64,000 bases of DNA from an uncultured Poribacteria bacterium (GTDB lineage: Bacteria; Poribacteria; WGA-4E; PCPOR2b): positions 4,125,623 to 4,189,622 of the forward strand of contig OY282444.1 of assembly GCA_958296125.1 (NCBI GenBank). The letters run 5' to 3'. The notes beneath the pieces are model-generated. The model was not told the DNA's origin, made no database searches, and saw nothing but the letters and a program-made list of their open reading frames with translations. Numbering within the stretch: the stretch's first letter is position 1; every line of letters starts with the position of its first letter. The position numbers and the translations under genes are program-made. This document shows, one piece after another, positions 43,389-52,270 of the stretch.

Positions 43389-45428
43389 TCATGGGGTGAC
43401 GGAAGAGAGTGGGAGAATCACTCGCATCGTTGTCCCCTTGCCGATACCATCACTTAATGGATAAATTTTCCCATTCAATCCATTGACAAAGTTCGCTATC
43501 GAATGCAGACCGAGCCCACTTCCCGATTCTTTGGTTGTATAATCTCCCCCAAAAATGACTGTAAATTTATCCTTTTCAATCCCGACACCGTTATCAATTA
43601 CCTCAAGAATGAAAGAACTCAATTTGACATAGCACCGGACTTTGATGAAAGGCGGGGCACTGAGACCCGTTGATGCAGCAAGCGCATCTATGGCTTCGAT
43701 CGAATTTTTGATTAGATTCACCAACATTTGATGAAATTGACTCTCTTGTGTCCGAATCTCTTTCGGGGCATTATCGCAATCAACATGAGCTTCAACCTCT
43801 CTTTTCTTGATGGATTCCGCCAACACCGTGATGGCATCGTTTGTTGCCTGCCGAAGATTGATATCTTTGCGATATACACTGCCTTTGCCAAGTGATTTCT
43901 GCATTCTGACGATATCAGCGATGTGCTCGGCTCGATCCTGTACACGGCTGACTGTCTTTATCAACTTCTCATCTTGGCTCATAAAATCTTCTGCGAGGCC
44001 GATAATAAAAGGGGCGACTTTTTGGCCTTGTGGATCATTTTTGACATAATCGCCAAAGTTATCTTGATGCCCTTCGATTGCGTTTGCCAGTGCCCTGAGA
44101 CGGCCTGTCAGTCGATTCTTCACTAGATTTTCGTAAACGGTCCCAATTCCTATCGTCACGCTGTTGATAGCATTCCCAATATTGTGGAGCAATGTATCAA
44201 CAATCTCCAATCTGCCTTGCGTGTAAGCGCGAGCCAAGGCTTCCTCCGTTCGCTTGCGCTCGGTGACATCGCGAAAAACGATAACTCCCCCTCTTTGCTT
44301 ACCTAATTCATCTTGTAATGGTCTACCAGCAACTTCAATGTAAACGCCCTGTGGCACCTTCTGATTGCGTATAAATATTTCAACGTTGTTTGAAAACTCG
44401 CCGCGTATCGCGCGCGTGAGCGGAAATTCAGCTGATGGGAAGGGGGTAATCGTATCGGGCAGAAATAAACCGTATTTTTCAGGAAATTCACTCAGCATTG
44501 TCTCCATGGCAATATCAATAAATCCCTCAGCTTCCGGGTTGAAAAACAGGAATTTCCCGGTTTCATCGGCGACAATCACGCCATCGCCCATACTATCCAG
44601 AATAGATTGCAAAATTCGGGTTTGACTCTGTAAGGCATCCGCAGTCAACCTCAGTGCTTCCTCTGCCTCCCGACGTCTAGTGATGTCCCGGAAGACCAGA
44701 ACAACGCCGGTCGTGTTTTGATTGTCGCTTCTGATGGGGGCAGCACTGTAATCAATAGGAGTCTCTTTGCCATCACGAGCAGCGAGTCTGCTTGGTTCCG
44801 CCAGACCGACAACAATTCTCCTCTGGAGGGCTTGCATGATATGCGTTTTGATGGGAGTGTCTGTCTCTTCACTAACGACATTGAAGACCTCTTCCAAACC
44901 TCTGCCAAAAGCGTCCTCCTGGCGCCAGCCTGTCAGAGTTTCAGCAACGGAATTTATGAATTGGACGCGCCCATTTTCGTCGGTAGCAATCACGGCATCA
45001 CCGATACTTTTCAGAATTGTCGAAAGCCACTGTTCGCTCTCCTTAAATTTCCTTTCCATCTCATGCCTGTAAAGCGCAATCTCGATGTTAAGGTGTAATC
45101 TCCGTTCAGCGAACGGCTTGAGTACATAGCCAAAGGGCTCGGCTATCTTTGCCCGTTGCAATAGGCGTTGATCTACATAAGCCGTCAGGTATACTACAGG
45201 AATATTGAAACGGGCACGCATCAGTTCAGCAACAGCTATCCCGTCCATATTTCCTGCCAACATCATATCTATCAGTGCCAAATCTGGGCGTGCTTCTGCC
45301 GCCTTTTGCATCGCTGCTTCTCCGGACGAAACGACAGCGCAAACGACATATCCCAAACTTTTCAACAGATGTTCGATGTACCCAACGACATCGCTATCAT
45401 CTTCAACAATCAGTATTTGTTTTGCCAT
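43389..45428 (-). CDS. Soluble PAS histidine kinase with N-terminal receiver
   Basis: A 679-residue cytoplasmic protein without membrane helices. The order is receiver (ILIVEDDSD; Asp54; Lys104 in LKPF) and PAS 1 (~130-250, ending VFRDITRRREAEEALR). PAS 2 follows (~268-390, ending VFRDVTERKRTEEALA). Next comes a dimerisation helix with DTLLHNIGNAINS (His415), then the HATPase domain with LVNLIKNSIEAID, DNGVGI and GSGLGLHSI. Signal sensing must be internal, and the N-terminal receiver suggests control by another kinase or a phosphorelay to the sigma-54 regulator downstream. AAAGGT lies 11 nt before ATG. The stop codon falls in a GC hairpin without a T-tract. Confidence 0.92.
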   Translation of the reverse strand: MAKQILIVEDDSDVVGYIEHLLKSLGYVVCAVVSSGEAAMQKAAEARPDLALIDMMLAGNMDGIAVAELMRARFNIPVVYLTAYVDQRLLQRAKIAEPFGYVLKPFAERRLHLNIEIALYRHEMERKFKESEQWLSTILKSIGDAVIATDENGRVQFINSVAETLTGWRQEDAFGRGLEEVFNVVSEETDTPIKTHIMQALQRRIVVGLAEPSRLAARDGKETPIDYSAAPIRSDNQNTTGVVLVFRDITRRREAEEALRLTADALQSQTRILQSILDSMGDGVIVADETGKFLFFNPEAEGFIDIAMETMLSEFPEKYGLFLPDTITPFPSAEFPLTRAIRGEFSNNVEIFIRNQKVPQGVYIEVAGRPLQDELGKQRGGVIVFRDVTERKRTEEALARAYTQGRLEIVDTLLHNIGNAINSVTIGIGTVYENLVKNRLTGRLRALANAIEGHQDNFGDYVKNDPQGQKVAPFIIGLAEDFMSQDEKLIKTVSRVQDRAEHIADIVRMQKSLGKGSVYRKDINLRQATNDAITVLAESIKKREVEAHVDCDNAPKEIRTQESQFHQMLVNLIKNSIEAIDALAASTGLSAPPFIKVRCYVKLSSFILEVIDNGVGIEKDKFTVIFGGDYTTKESGSGLGLHSIANFVNGLNGKIYPLSDGIGKGTTMRVILPLSSVTP

Positions 45429-45865
45429 TGTTGTATGTACCTTTTTCTTTCGGTATTACTTCGGTATTACTGCGGAACGACACAACTCCTATTCCCCGGA
45501 ATCACCACGAAAAATCGCTTGCCTCTGACCGAATTTTCTGATACACTGTGATAATGCTAAGATAATGCTAACGCGCTATAGGTGCTTATGATGTGCGAAA
45601 TTAGACAGCCCCGCCCTGTTACAGGTTTAATTAAATTTTACAGCTACGAACAAAAATGTGCATAACGCTGACGGAAGTAGACGCTTACTTTGCCCGCCGC
45701 TTCCCTGTCGAAAACAGGCCCGCTGACCTTAGGAGGGGGCGATGGGCTATACTTCCCAAGCCTTTAACCGCTGGGCAAATGATTCGACCTTTTCAGCAGG
45801 TTGGCAAGGCGCACTCCCTACAGAATACGTTTTACGGTTCGTTTCACGAAAGGAGATGAGATTAA
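45429..45865. other. 437-nt divergent gap with two short tandem duplications
   Basis: This gap separates the divergent kinase and NYN genes. It has an exact tandem 11-mer (TTCGGTATTAC, 45449-45470) in the kinase leader. It also has two copies of GATAATGCTA (45550-45559, 45561-45570). TTGCCT and TACACT spaced by 17 nt near 45520-45546 could be a weak plus-strand promoter. A 67-codon frame at 45656-45859 lacks coding character. No gene is supported. Confidence 0.6.
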
Positions 45866-46675
45866 ATGCCTGAAGGACAGCAAGAACAACGTATCCTAGC
45901 GATGTTTATTGACTTTGAAAACCTTGCTATCGGATTCGAGGAGAAACAGAAGAAGCAGCAGAAGGAGAAAAAAGGGCGCGAGGGGCAGGTCGCTTTTGAT
46001 GTTCAGAAAGTTTTGGGGCGCCTAGTCGAAAAGGGAAATGTCGTTGTCAAAACCGCTTACGCCGATTGGCACCGCTTTTTTAAGCACCGACAACCCCTCC
46101 ACGAAGCTGGCATTGAGTTGATTGAGATTCCAAGGCGTTCAAGGAGCGGTAAGAATTCAGCGGATATTCGCTTGTGCGTGGATGCGATTGATTTGTGCTA
46201 TTCAAAGGAACATATCGACACCTTTGTCGTGCTTTCGGGGGATAGCGATTTCGCCCCACTTGTTGCTAAGCTCAAGGAGAATGGAAAGTATGTCATTGGG
46301 ATGGGTCTGCAAGAATCCACCTCAAGTCTTTTGAGCGAGAACTGCGATGAGTTTATCTATTATGAGGAGCTTGAGCAGGACGAAACCACAGATCAGCAGA
46401 CTGAAAGGAATATCCCAAGGGAGCTACGGGATGTCTTCGATCTGCTATTCAGCACCGTCCGTGGGCTCATCCGTGAAAACCATGAAGTCTTGTGGTCTTC
46501 AATGATCAAAGATACAATAAAGCGGAAACGTCCTTCGTTCAGCGAATCTTCTTATGGATTCAAATCTTTTAGCGAGCTCTTAGAAGATGCGGAACGTAGG
46601 GGGTTTATCACGTTGGAGAAGAATCCACGCAGCGGCACCTATGTGGTTGTGGGGTTTACGGAAAAGATGAAGTAG
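45866..46675 (+). CDS. NYN (PIN-like) domain protein with OST-HTH/LOTUS-like tail
   Basis: A 269-residue protein. The NYN domain, a PIN-like nuclease fold, spans ~10-165 with acidic residues in MFIDFENLA, NSADIRLCVDAIDL and VVLSGDSDFAPLV. GKYVIGMGLQESTSSLLSEN is typical of the LabA/DUF88 branch. Residues ~190-265 form a winged-helix-like domain (FSESSYGFKSFSELLEDAER; GTYVVVGF), as in OST-HTH/LOTUS modules that bind RNA. A lysine/glutamate-rich insert (EEKQKKQQKEKKGREG) lies between the first strand and the rest. It is probably an RNA-directed nuclease or RNA-binding regulator; the target is unknown. AAAGGAG lies about 13 nt before ATG. Confidence 0.85.
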   Translation: MPEGQQEQRILAMFIDFENLAIGFEEKQKKQQKEKKGREGQVAFDVQKVLGRLVEKGNVVVKTAYADWHRFFKHRQPLHEAGIELIEIPRRSRSGKNSADIRLCVDAIDLCYSKEHIDTFVVLSGDSDFAPLVAKLKENGKYVIGMGLQESTSSLLSENCDEFIYYEELEQDETTDQQTERNIPRELRDVFDLLFSTVRGLIRENHEVLWSSMIKDTIKRKRPSFSESSYGFKSFSELLEDAERRGFITLEKNPRSGTYVVVGFTEKMK

Positions 46676-46689
46676 CCGACCGAATCTTT

Positions 46690-46709
46690 TCAAAGGTTTG
46701 AACCTTTGA
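46690..46709 (+). repeat. 9-bp perfect palindrome after the NYN gene
   Basis: TCAAAGGTT and AACCTTTGA are separated by 2 nt, 15 nt after the NYN stop and 18 nt before the next start. It has no T-tract, so a hairpin at the mRNA end or an operator are both possible. Confidence 0.55.
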
Positions 46710-46727
46710 GATAAGAGATTGCTAAAA

Positions 46728-47987
46728 ATGCGTGAGTTTTTAGGGCTTTCCAACATATCCCCTCAAATTTGCCGCCTATTACAAGAGATTGGGAAGTTGG
46801 GGGAGGGGGCATCCCGGTCGGTCTATGTTGTTGGCGGCTTTGTCCGAGACCTTCTCATCGGGCGCGAGAATTTGGACATCGATATTGTTGTGGAGGGCGA
46901 CGCGGTTGAGTTTGCCTATCAACTTGCCAAAGTGTGGGGCGGCAAAGCACAGGCACATCACCAGTTCAAGACCGCGACCGTCACCCGGCCCGATATGCTG
47001 AAGCTCGATTTTGTCAGTGCACGCAACGAAACTTATCCGAGTCCCGGTGCGTTACCATCGGTTGAGTATGGCACAGTTGCAGCAGACCTCTGTCGTCGCG
47101 ATTTTTCAATCAACGCCCTCGCCATGCGACTTCAGCCCAACGCTTTTGGCGAGCTCGTTGATTGCACGGATGGCCTGCGGGATTTGCGCGCCGGACGGAT
47201 TCGCACCCTGCATGAGCGGAGTTTTATTGATGACCCAACCCGAATTTTCCGGGCGATACGGTATGAAGGGCGTTACAGTTTTCAGATTGTCGAAGCTGAT
47301 CAGCAGCGAATACTTGATGCAATCAATCAGGGTGTGCTGAATCTGATCAGTGCCCAACGTATCCGAAACGAAATTGACCACATATTGTCGGAAGCAGCCG
47401 CGCCGCAAATGGTTAATCGGATGTGCGAATTTGACCTTTTTGGTGCCGTTGATCCGACTTGGAAAATTGCACCCAATTTTGATGCGCTCTGGGCTGCCGC
47501 CGGTCAAGCGATTGAGTGGGCATCAATATCTCTCACGAATGCTCCGATTAACACAAGGGTGATACTTTGGATGACGCTGCTGACTTCTCCGATGGCAATC
47601 GAAGTTGTTGGCAGTCGATTGGCACTGGAAAATCAGTTGTGCACCAAACTTAGCGTTCAAACGCACATGGAACATGCTTTGAACGCGCTCTCGGTATCTT
47701 CCAAACCGAGTGAAGTTTATCAGTTGTTGAACCCGTATCCCCTAGAAGCTCTCGTTTTTGCGCTGATGCAACCGCACCAACCCGATTGGCGCGCGGGAAA
47801 GATCGGAAATTATCTGACGCACCTGAGAGATGTTCAACCCTTAGTTAATGGCGATGACCTCATTCAACGGGGATTAAAACCGAGCCGAGCGTTCGCGGAT
47901 TGGCTGTGGAAAGCGTTTGCCGCGCAATTAGACGGAAAAGTATCGACCACACAGGAGGCCTACCAATTTTTGGATATTAAAAAATAA
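46728..47987 (+). CDS. CCA-adding/poly(A) polymerase-type tRNA nucleotidyltransferase
   Basis: A 419-residue class II nucleotidyltransferase, which adds or repairs the 3'-CCA (or A tails) of tRNA. The catalytic GGFVRDLLIGRENLDIDIVV contains the DxD pair. CRRDFSINALAM follows, then GLRDLRAGRIRTLHERSFID and DPTRIFRAIRYEGRYSF, the neck that recognises nucleotides. The C-terminal helical part is divergent, so CCA- versus A-adding specificity cannot be settled. ATG 46728 is preferred; the frame also has a TTG nine bases upstream, and neither has a strong ribosome site. The stop overlaps the M50 protease start in TAATG. Confidence 0.88.
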   Translation: MREFLGLSNISPQICRLLQEIGKLGEGASRSVYVVGGFVRDLLIGRENLDIDIVVEGDAVEFAYQLAKVWGGKAQAHHQFKTATVTRPDMLKLDFVSARNETYPSPGALPSVEYGTVAADLCRRDFSINALAMRLQPNAFGELVDCTDGLRDLRAGRIRTLHERSFIDDPTRIFRAIRYEGRYSFQIVEADQQRILDAINQGVLNLISAQRIRNEIDHILSEAAAPQMVNRMCEFDLFGAVDPTWKIAPNFDALWAAAGQAIEWASISLTNAPINTRVILWMTLLTSPMAIEVVGSRLALENQLCTKLSVQTHMEHALNALSVSSKPSEVYQLLNPYPLEALVFALMQPHQPDWRAGKIGNYLTHLRDVQPLVNGDDLIQRGLKPSRAFADWLWKAFAAQLDGKVSTTQEAYQFLDIKK

Positions 47988-48673
47988 TGTTTAACATTGA
48001 CCCTTATGAAGCTATCCTTCGCGTCTGCCAATTTATCGTTTTGCTCACTTTTCATGAATGGGGACATGCGAAATCTGCCAACGTGCTCGGTGATCCGACC
48101 GCCGAGGATGAAGGCAGAATGTCATTCAATCCCGCGGTCCATATTGATCTAATCGGAACAATCGTTCTGCCGTTGCTTGGCACTTTATTTGGCGGGGCTT
48201 TTTTTGGTTGGGCGAAGCCTGTGCCCGTGAATCCACGCAACTTGAGAAACCCCAAACGCGACCTTATGATTATTGCCGCAGCGGGCCCGATCATGAATAT
48301 TATCTGCACTATTGTCATCTTGGGAATCGCCAAAATCTTACGAGTGACAATTGGATTCCCTGAAAGGGGAGAGGTCACACAATTTCAAATCTACAGAATC
48401 CTGCTGATCCAGAGTGCGATTATCAGTATCTATCTGGCAGTATTCAACATGCTTCCTCTGTTTCCGCTCGACGGATTTAGCGTCGTATATGGGTTGCTGC
48501 CGTGGCGGCAGGCGCAAGCGTTCGCACAACTACGTCCCTACGGGATGATCATTCTGATGTGCATTATTTTTGTACCCAATCTGCTCAACCTCCCGAACCC
48601 GGTTTTCTGGTTTATCGGGATAGTTTCTTACGGTATTTTCGATTTGATCGCAATCCTTGTGGGGTTGAGATGA
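47987..48673 (+). CDS. Site-2-type M50 metalloprotease
   Basis: A 228-residue membrane protein with several helices. The zinc site is LLTFHEWGHAKSA (HExxH), the third ligand is in NMLPLFPLDGFSV, and AAGPIMNIICTIVI matches the family. This is the short form without PDZ domain, of the sort that often cleaves membrane-bound regulators, although its substrate is unknown. Its start overlaps the stop of the nucleotidyltransferase, so both are coupled, and trpS follows 10 nt later. Confidence 0.9.
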   Translation: MFNIDPYEAILRVCQFIVLLTFHEWGHAKSANVLGDPTAEDEGRMSFNPAVHIDLIGTIVLPLLGTLFGGAFFGWAKPVPVNPRNLRNPKRDLMIIAAAGPIMNIICTIVILGIAKILRVTIGFPERGEVTQFQIYRILLIQSAIISIYLAVFNMLPLFPLDGFSVVYGLLPWRQAQAFAQLRPYGMIILMCIIFVPNLLNLPNPVFWFIGIVSYGIFDLIAILVGLR

Positions 48674-48683
48674 ATCTGAGAGA

Positions 48684-49688
48684 ATGAATTTGAAGGCAAT
48701 AACAGAAATGCAAAAAACACGATTAGTGACTGGAGTGCGTCCAACGGGCCTGTTACACATTGGGCACCTTGAAGGGATGTTGAAGAACACAGTAAGTCTG
48801 CAAAACAGATATGAGTGTTATCCGTTTATCGCGGATTGGCATTCGCTTACTGATGCGACCGACACCTCAAACCTGCCCGAATACACATTGCAAGCAGCAA
48901 TCGATTGGTTGAGTGCGGGGATTGATCCGGACCAGAGCACCCTCTTCGTTCAATCGCACATTCCCGAACATGCGGAGCTCTCCACCTTGCTCACGATGGT
49001 TACGCCGGTATCTTGGCTTGAGCGGTGTCCAACATACAAAGACAAAGTTCAAGACCTGACTCAACGTGAGGGCCCCTCGGCTGGCTTACTAGAATATCCG
49101 GTGTTGATGACGGCAGATATCATTGTTTACAAAGCAGAAATGGTTACGGTTGGAGCGGATAATGTCGCCCACCTTGAAATTTCTCGGGAAATTGTTCGCC
49201 GATTTAACCACATCTACGGCGAGGTTTTCCCGGAACCGAAGCCAATGTTGACGGAAGCCTCTGAGTTGCCAGGGCTTGATGGTCGCAAGATGAGTAAGAG
49301 CTATGGGAATGCCATTCAGTTGTCAGATCCACCGCAGGCAACGCAGACAAACCTTATGAAGATGGTAACAGATCCAGGACGGGTGCGTCGCAATGATCCC
49401 GGCAATCCCGATGTCTGCCCTGTTTTCGCATATCATCAGGTCTACAACCCCGACGAAGTCTCGCAGATTGATAAGGATTGCCGTTCCGCTGCAATCGGGT
49501 GTGTTGATTGCAAACGGAATCTCAGCGAAAAGTTAATCACTAAGTTGACACCGTTTTATGAAAAGCGGGCGGAGTGGGCATCCAAGCCGAAAACCGTCCG
49601 TGATGTCCTCGCGGATGGAGCGAGGCGGGCAAAAAAGATTGCTCAAGCAACGATGGCAGAAGTTCGATCCGCAATGAAGTTAGCGTAA
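48684..49688 (+). CDS. trpS: Tryptophanyl-tRNA synthetase
   Basis: This enzyme charges tRNA-Trp. The HIGH-type motif is GLLHIGHLEGML and the second signature is DGRKMSKSYGN. TADIIVYKAEMVTVGADNVA lies in the tryptophan pocket region. VCPVFAYHQVYNPDE and the C-terminal ARRAKKIAQATMAEVRSAM agree with the family, which runs about 325-340 aa. ATG 48684 gives 334 aa; ATG 48708 (MQKTRLVTGVRPTG) begins nearer to the homology and has AAGG 12 nt upstream, so either is possible. Confidence 0.95.
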   Translation: MNLKAITEMQKTRLVTGVRPTGLLHIGHLEGMLKNTVSLQNRYECYPFIADWHSLTDATDTSNLPEYTLQAAIDWLSAGIDPDQSTLFVQSHIPEHAELSTLLTMVTPVSWLERCPTYKDKVQDLTQREGPSAGLLEYPVLMTADIIVYKAEMVTVGADNVAHLEISREIVRRFNHIYGEVFPEPKPMLTEASELPGLDGRKMSKSYGNAIQLSDPPQATQTNLMKMVTDPGRVRRNDPGNPDVCPVFAYHQVYNPDEVSQIDKDCRSAAIGCVDCKRNLSEKLITKLTPFYEKRAEWASKPKTVRDVLADGARRAKKIAQATMAEVRSAMKLA

Positions 49689-49701
49689 AACTTGACACAT
49701 T

Positions 49702-49844
49702 GCTTTCCAAGGCAAAAACGGGCAGATCGTTCTCGACCAGGTTCGGACTGTCAATAAGCCCCGGTTGTTCAGATGGCTAGGACAGATCAACGAAGCACGG
49801 CACAAAAGGTGCTTGAGGTGTTAGCCGAAATATTCGCGACATAG
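49702..49844 (+). pseudogene. Decayed MazF/PemK-type toxin C-terminus
   Basis: In one frame the gap after trpS reads GKNGQIVLDQVRTVNKPRLF followed by RWLGQINEA, which is the C-terminal half of MazF/PemK RNases (QVRTVDKxRL...LG). Near GAAGCACGGCAC the match moves to another frame: STAQKVLEVLAEIFAT then TAG. The N-terminal half is absent. It is therefore a truncated, frameshifted relic of a toxin gene, next to a restriction-modification pair. Confidence 0.7.
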
Positions 49845-49865
49845 AAAGGGAATCAGGTAGTCCGT

Positions 49866-50624
49866 ATGGACCCTACCGCTTCAACTGGTACTCCCCAATC
49901 TCTAAAACCGATTTATGCAATTAAACTGGCGGTCTTTGAAGGGCCCCTAGATTTGCTGCTTCATCTGATCCAAAAGAATGAGATGGCGATTACAGACATC
50001 CCGATTGCAGAAATTACGGAGCAGTATCTAGAATATCTCAACTTCATGGAGATGCTAGATCTCGATGTTGCCTCCGAATTTCTAGTCATGTCAGTCACAC
50101 TGCTTCATCTCAAGTCCCAGAGTATTCTCCCCTCACCGAACTCGGATGAATCCCGCACATCCAAAGACCGGGCAGAACTGGTCAGACAGCTTTTGGAGTA
50201 TAAGCAGTTTAAGGAGGCTGCCCAGACGCTAGATTACTACGCAACGAACCGTGAGAAACTCTACGGCCGCAACGTGGACCCATACGCAGATGTAGAACCT
50301 TTGCGGGAAGTGCAGATTAAAGCGACACTCTTCGATCTACTCTCTGCCTTCAAGTCTGTAACCGAGCGAGAATTTGCAGTTGATGACTATTATGAAGAGA
50401 TTCAGGAAGAACAGATCACCGTTGAAGAAAAGATGGAGTTTCTCGAACGCCGCCTTAACGATGGCGAGCAGGTCCGGTTCGATGAACTGTTTTCTGAGTT
50501 TGCCAGCAAGCTGGAGCGAATCGTTACATTTTTAGCAACTTTGGAATTAATACGCCTCCAGCGAATCGGTGCTATACAATCGGGGCACTTCGATAACATT
50601 TATCTTGTGAAGCGTGACGCGTAA
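49866..50624 (+). CDS. scpA: Segregation and condensation protein A
   Basis: The kleisin subunit of the bacterial SMC-ScpAB condensin, which compacts and segregates the chromosome. The N-terminal YAIKLAVFEGPLDLLLHLIQ and ITDIPIAEITEQYLEYL bind the SMC neck. EFLVMSVTLLHLKSQSILP follows, and the C-terminal winged helix ends with FLATLELIRLQRIGAIQSG. Length 252 aa is normal. The partner scpB, normally adjacent, lies 1.6 kb further on beyond the restriction-modification genes. Confidence 0.94.
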   Translation: MDPTASTGTPQSLKPIYAIKLAVFEGPLDLLLHLIQKNEMAITDIPIAEITEQYLEYLNFMEMLDLDVASEFLVMSVTLLHLKSQSILPSPNSDESRTSKDRAELVRQLLEYKQFKEAAQTLDYYATNREKLYGRNVDPYADVEPLREVQIKATLFDLLSAFKSVTEREFAVDDYYEEIQEEQITVEEKMEFLERRLNDGEQVRFDELFSEFASKLERIVTFLATLELIRLQRIGAIQSGHFDNIYLVKRDA

Positions 50625-50659
50625 AACGCGATATTTATCGCGCAAAGGCAGATTGTTCA

Positions 50660-51529
50660 ATGATGGCGATAAAAACAGAGCTTTATCTTGGGGATTGCTT
50701 AGAGGTACTCGCCGATTTTGAGGCCGATTCATTCGACCTGATTATGACCTCTCCTCCGTATGCTGACCGCCGATCCAAAACGTATGGCGGAATCAATCCC
50801 GATGAATATGTCAATTGGTTTATGCCTCGAGCTGAAGCCCTTTTAAGGGTCCTCAAGGCATCTGGCACATTCATCCTGAACATCAAAGAGAAAGCCGTTG
50901 ACGGAGAACGGCATACCTATGTTATTGAGTTAATACTTGAGATGAGAAGGCAGGGGTGGTTGTGGACAGAAGAATTTGTCTGGCACAAGAAAAACTCCTA
51001 TCCGGGCAAGTGGCCAAACCGATTCAGAGATGCTTGGGAAAGATGTTTACAGTTCAATAAGACCAAGAAGTTCAATATGTATCAAGAGGCTGTCATGGTG
51101 CCGATGGGAGATTGGGCGGAGAAAAGGTTGAAGCATCTCAGTGAAACGGATCAGAAGCGGGATATATCGAGAGTGGGGAGCGGGTTCGGTAAGAACGTTT
51201 CAAATTGGTTAGACCGAAAAATGGCGTATCCGACGAATGTTCTGCACTTGGCAACGGAAACGGGAAATCGAAAACACAGTGCCGTTTTTCCCAAGACATT
51301 GCCCGAATGGTTTATCAAGTTGTTTACGAAAGAAAATGATTGGATACTCGATCCGTTTGCAGGCTCCGGCACGACGTGTCAGGTCGCTCAAACGCTGTTA
51401 AGAAATTCCGCCGGCATTGAAATTTTGCCTCAGTATTATCAACTGGCAAAGGAGAATATCAAGCCGACACAATATATGCTATTTGAAGAGGCGCACCATG
51501 AAACCCATTACACAACAGGAGATCGCTGA
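50660..51529 (+). CDS. Site-specific DNA methyltransferase (class beta, m4C/m6A type)
   Basis: A 289-residue modification enzyme that protects the host from the adjacent endonuclease. The catalytic LIMTSPPYADRR comes first and the SAM-binding DPFAGSGTTCQVAQTL near the C-terminus, the class beta order. TSPPY is most common in N4-cytosine enzymes, but N6-adenine cannot be excluded. AAAGGCAG lies 9 nt before the ATG pair. The 3' end overlaps the endonuclease gene by 32 nt. It starts 35 nt after scpA. Confidence 0.9.
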   Translation: MMAIKTELYLGDCLEVLADFEADSFDLIMTSPPYADRRSKTYGGINPDEYVNWFMPRAEALLRVLKASGTFILNIKEKAVDGERHTYVIELILEMRRQGWLWTEEFVWHKKNSYPGKWPNRFRDAWERCLQFNKTKKFNMYQEAVMVPMGDWAEKRLKHLSETDQKRDISRVGSGFGKNVSNWLDRKMAYPTNVLHLATETGNRKHSAVFPKTLPEWFIKLFTKENDWILDPFAGSGTTCQVAQTLLRNSAGIEILPQYYQLAKENIKPTQYMLFEEAHHETHYTTGDR

Positions 51530-52238
51530 TTATGTTGAGGCGAATATTCGAGGTTTTCACCAAAGAAGGTTAGATAACCTTCAAAAATTGAGACTGATGG
51601 ATGTCGTCAAACGAAAAAATCCCTATCTATTCAAGGCGAAAAACATTAACACGGCACAAGATTTTGTAAAGACCATCCTAGACGCTTTTCTGTCGTCACA
51701 GGAAGAAGGGATTTTTGGCGGGTTTTTAGGGGAACTTGCGATTTTTATTTGTTCAGAGGTATATAGTGGTCAGAAATCCTCAGCAGAAGGAATTGATTTA
51801 GAATTTGAAAGAGATAGTATAAGATACATTGTATCAATTAAATCTGGACCAAATTGGGGAAATAGTAGCCAAGTCGCAAAACTGCGAGACAACTTCAGGA
51901 AGGCTAAGCGAATCCTTAGCACAAATCGGTTATCAGCGAATGTTGTCGCTGTTAATGGTTGCTGCTATGGAAAGGATCGAAGGCCAGATAAAAGTGACTA
52001 CTTGAAGCTGTGCGGACAAAAATTTTGGGAATTTATTTCAGGTGATGATAACCTATACACTGACATTATTGAACCTCTAGGATATCAAGCGAAAGAAAAA
52101 AATGAGCAGTTTATGCAAGAGTATGCTAAAGTTATCAACAAGTTTACCTTTGAATTTATCGGAGCGTTTTGCAATGCTGATGGCAACATACTTTGGGAAG
52201 AAATCGTCAAATTTAGTTCAGCAGAAACCACGTCTTGA
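51498..52238 (+). CDS. PmeII-like type II restriction endonuclease
   Basis: A 246-residue protein. Blocks EIADYVEANIRGFHQRRLDN, KRKNPYLFKAKN, FLGELAIFICSEVYSGQKSS, VAVNGCCYGKDRRPD and LCGQKFWEFISG match, from memory, the PmeII family of endonucleases. GIDLEFERDSIRYIVSIKSG carries a PD-(D/E)xK-style centre (Asp, then IKS lysine). ATG 51498 is preferred because these conserved blocks begin there. The gene is visibly richer in A+T than its neighbours, a sign of transfer. It overlaps the methyltransferase by 32 nt and its stop lies just before scpB. The recognition sequence is not known. Confidence 0.75.
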   Translation: MKPITQQEIADYVEANIRGFHQRRLDNLQKLRLMDVVKRKNPYLFKAKNINTAQDFVKTILDAFLSSQEEGIFGGFLGELAIFICSEVYSGQKSSAEGIDLEFERDSIRYIVSIKSGPNWGNSSQVAKLRDNFRKAKRILSTNRLSANVVAVNGCCYGKDRRPDKSDYLKLCGQKFWEFISGDDNLYTDIIEPLGYQAKEKNEQFMQEYAKVINKFTFEFIGAFCNADGNILWEEIVKFSSAETTS

Positions 52239-52270
52239 AAACCCATCCTAAGTCCAATGGAGCTTCGCCC

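Noticed and set aside
43300-43400. GC-rich hairpins at the end of the kinase gene, considered as terminators
   Set aside because: CACCCC/GGGGTG and CCCGGT-type stems exist but no T-tract follows on the minus strand. They look more like dispersed repeat sequence.
45656-45859. 67-codon frame before the NYN gene
   Set aside because: It lacks a ribosome site and protein-like composition and lies in a repeat-like gap.
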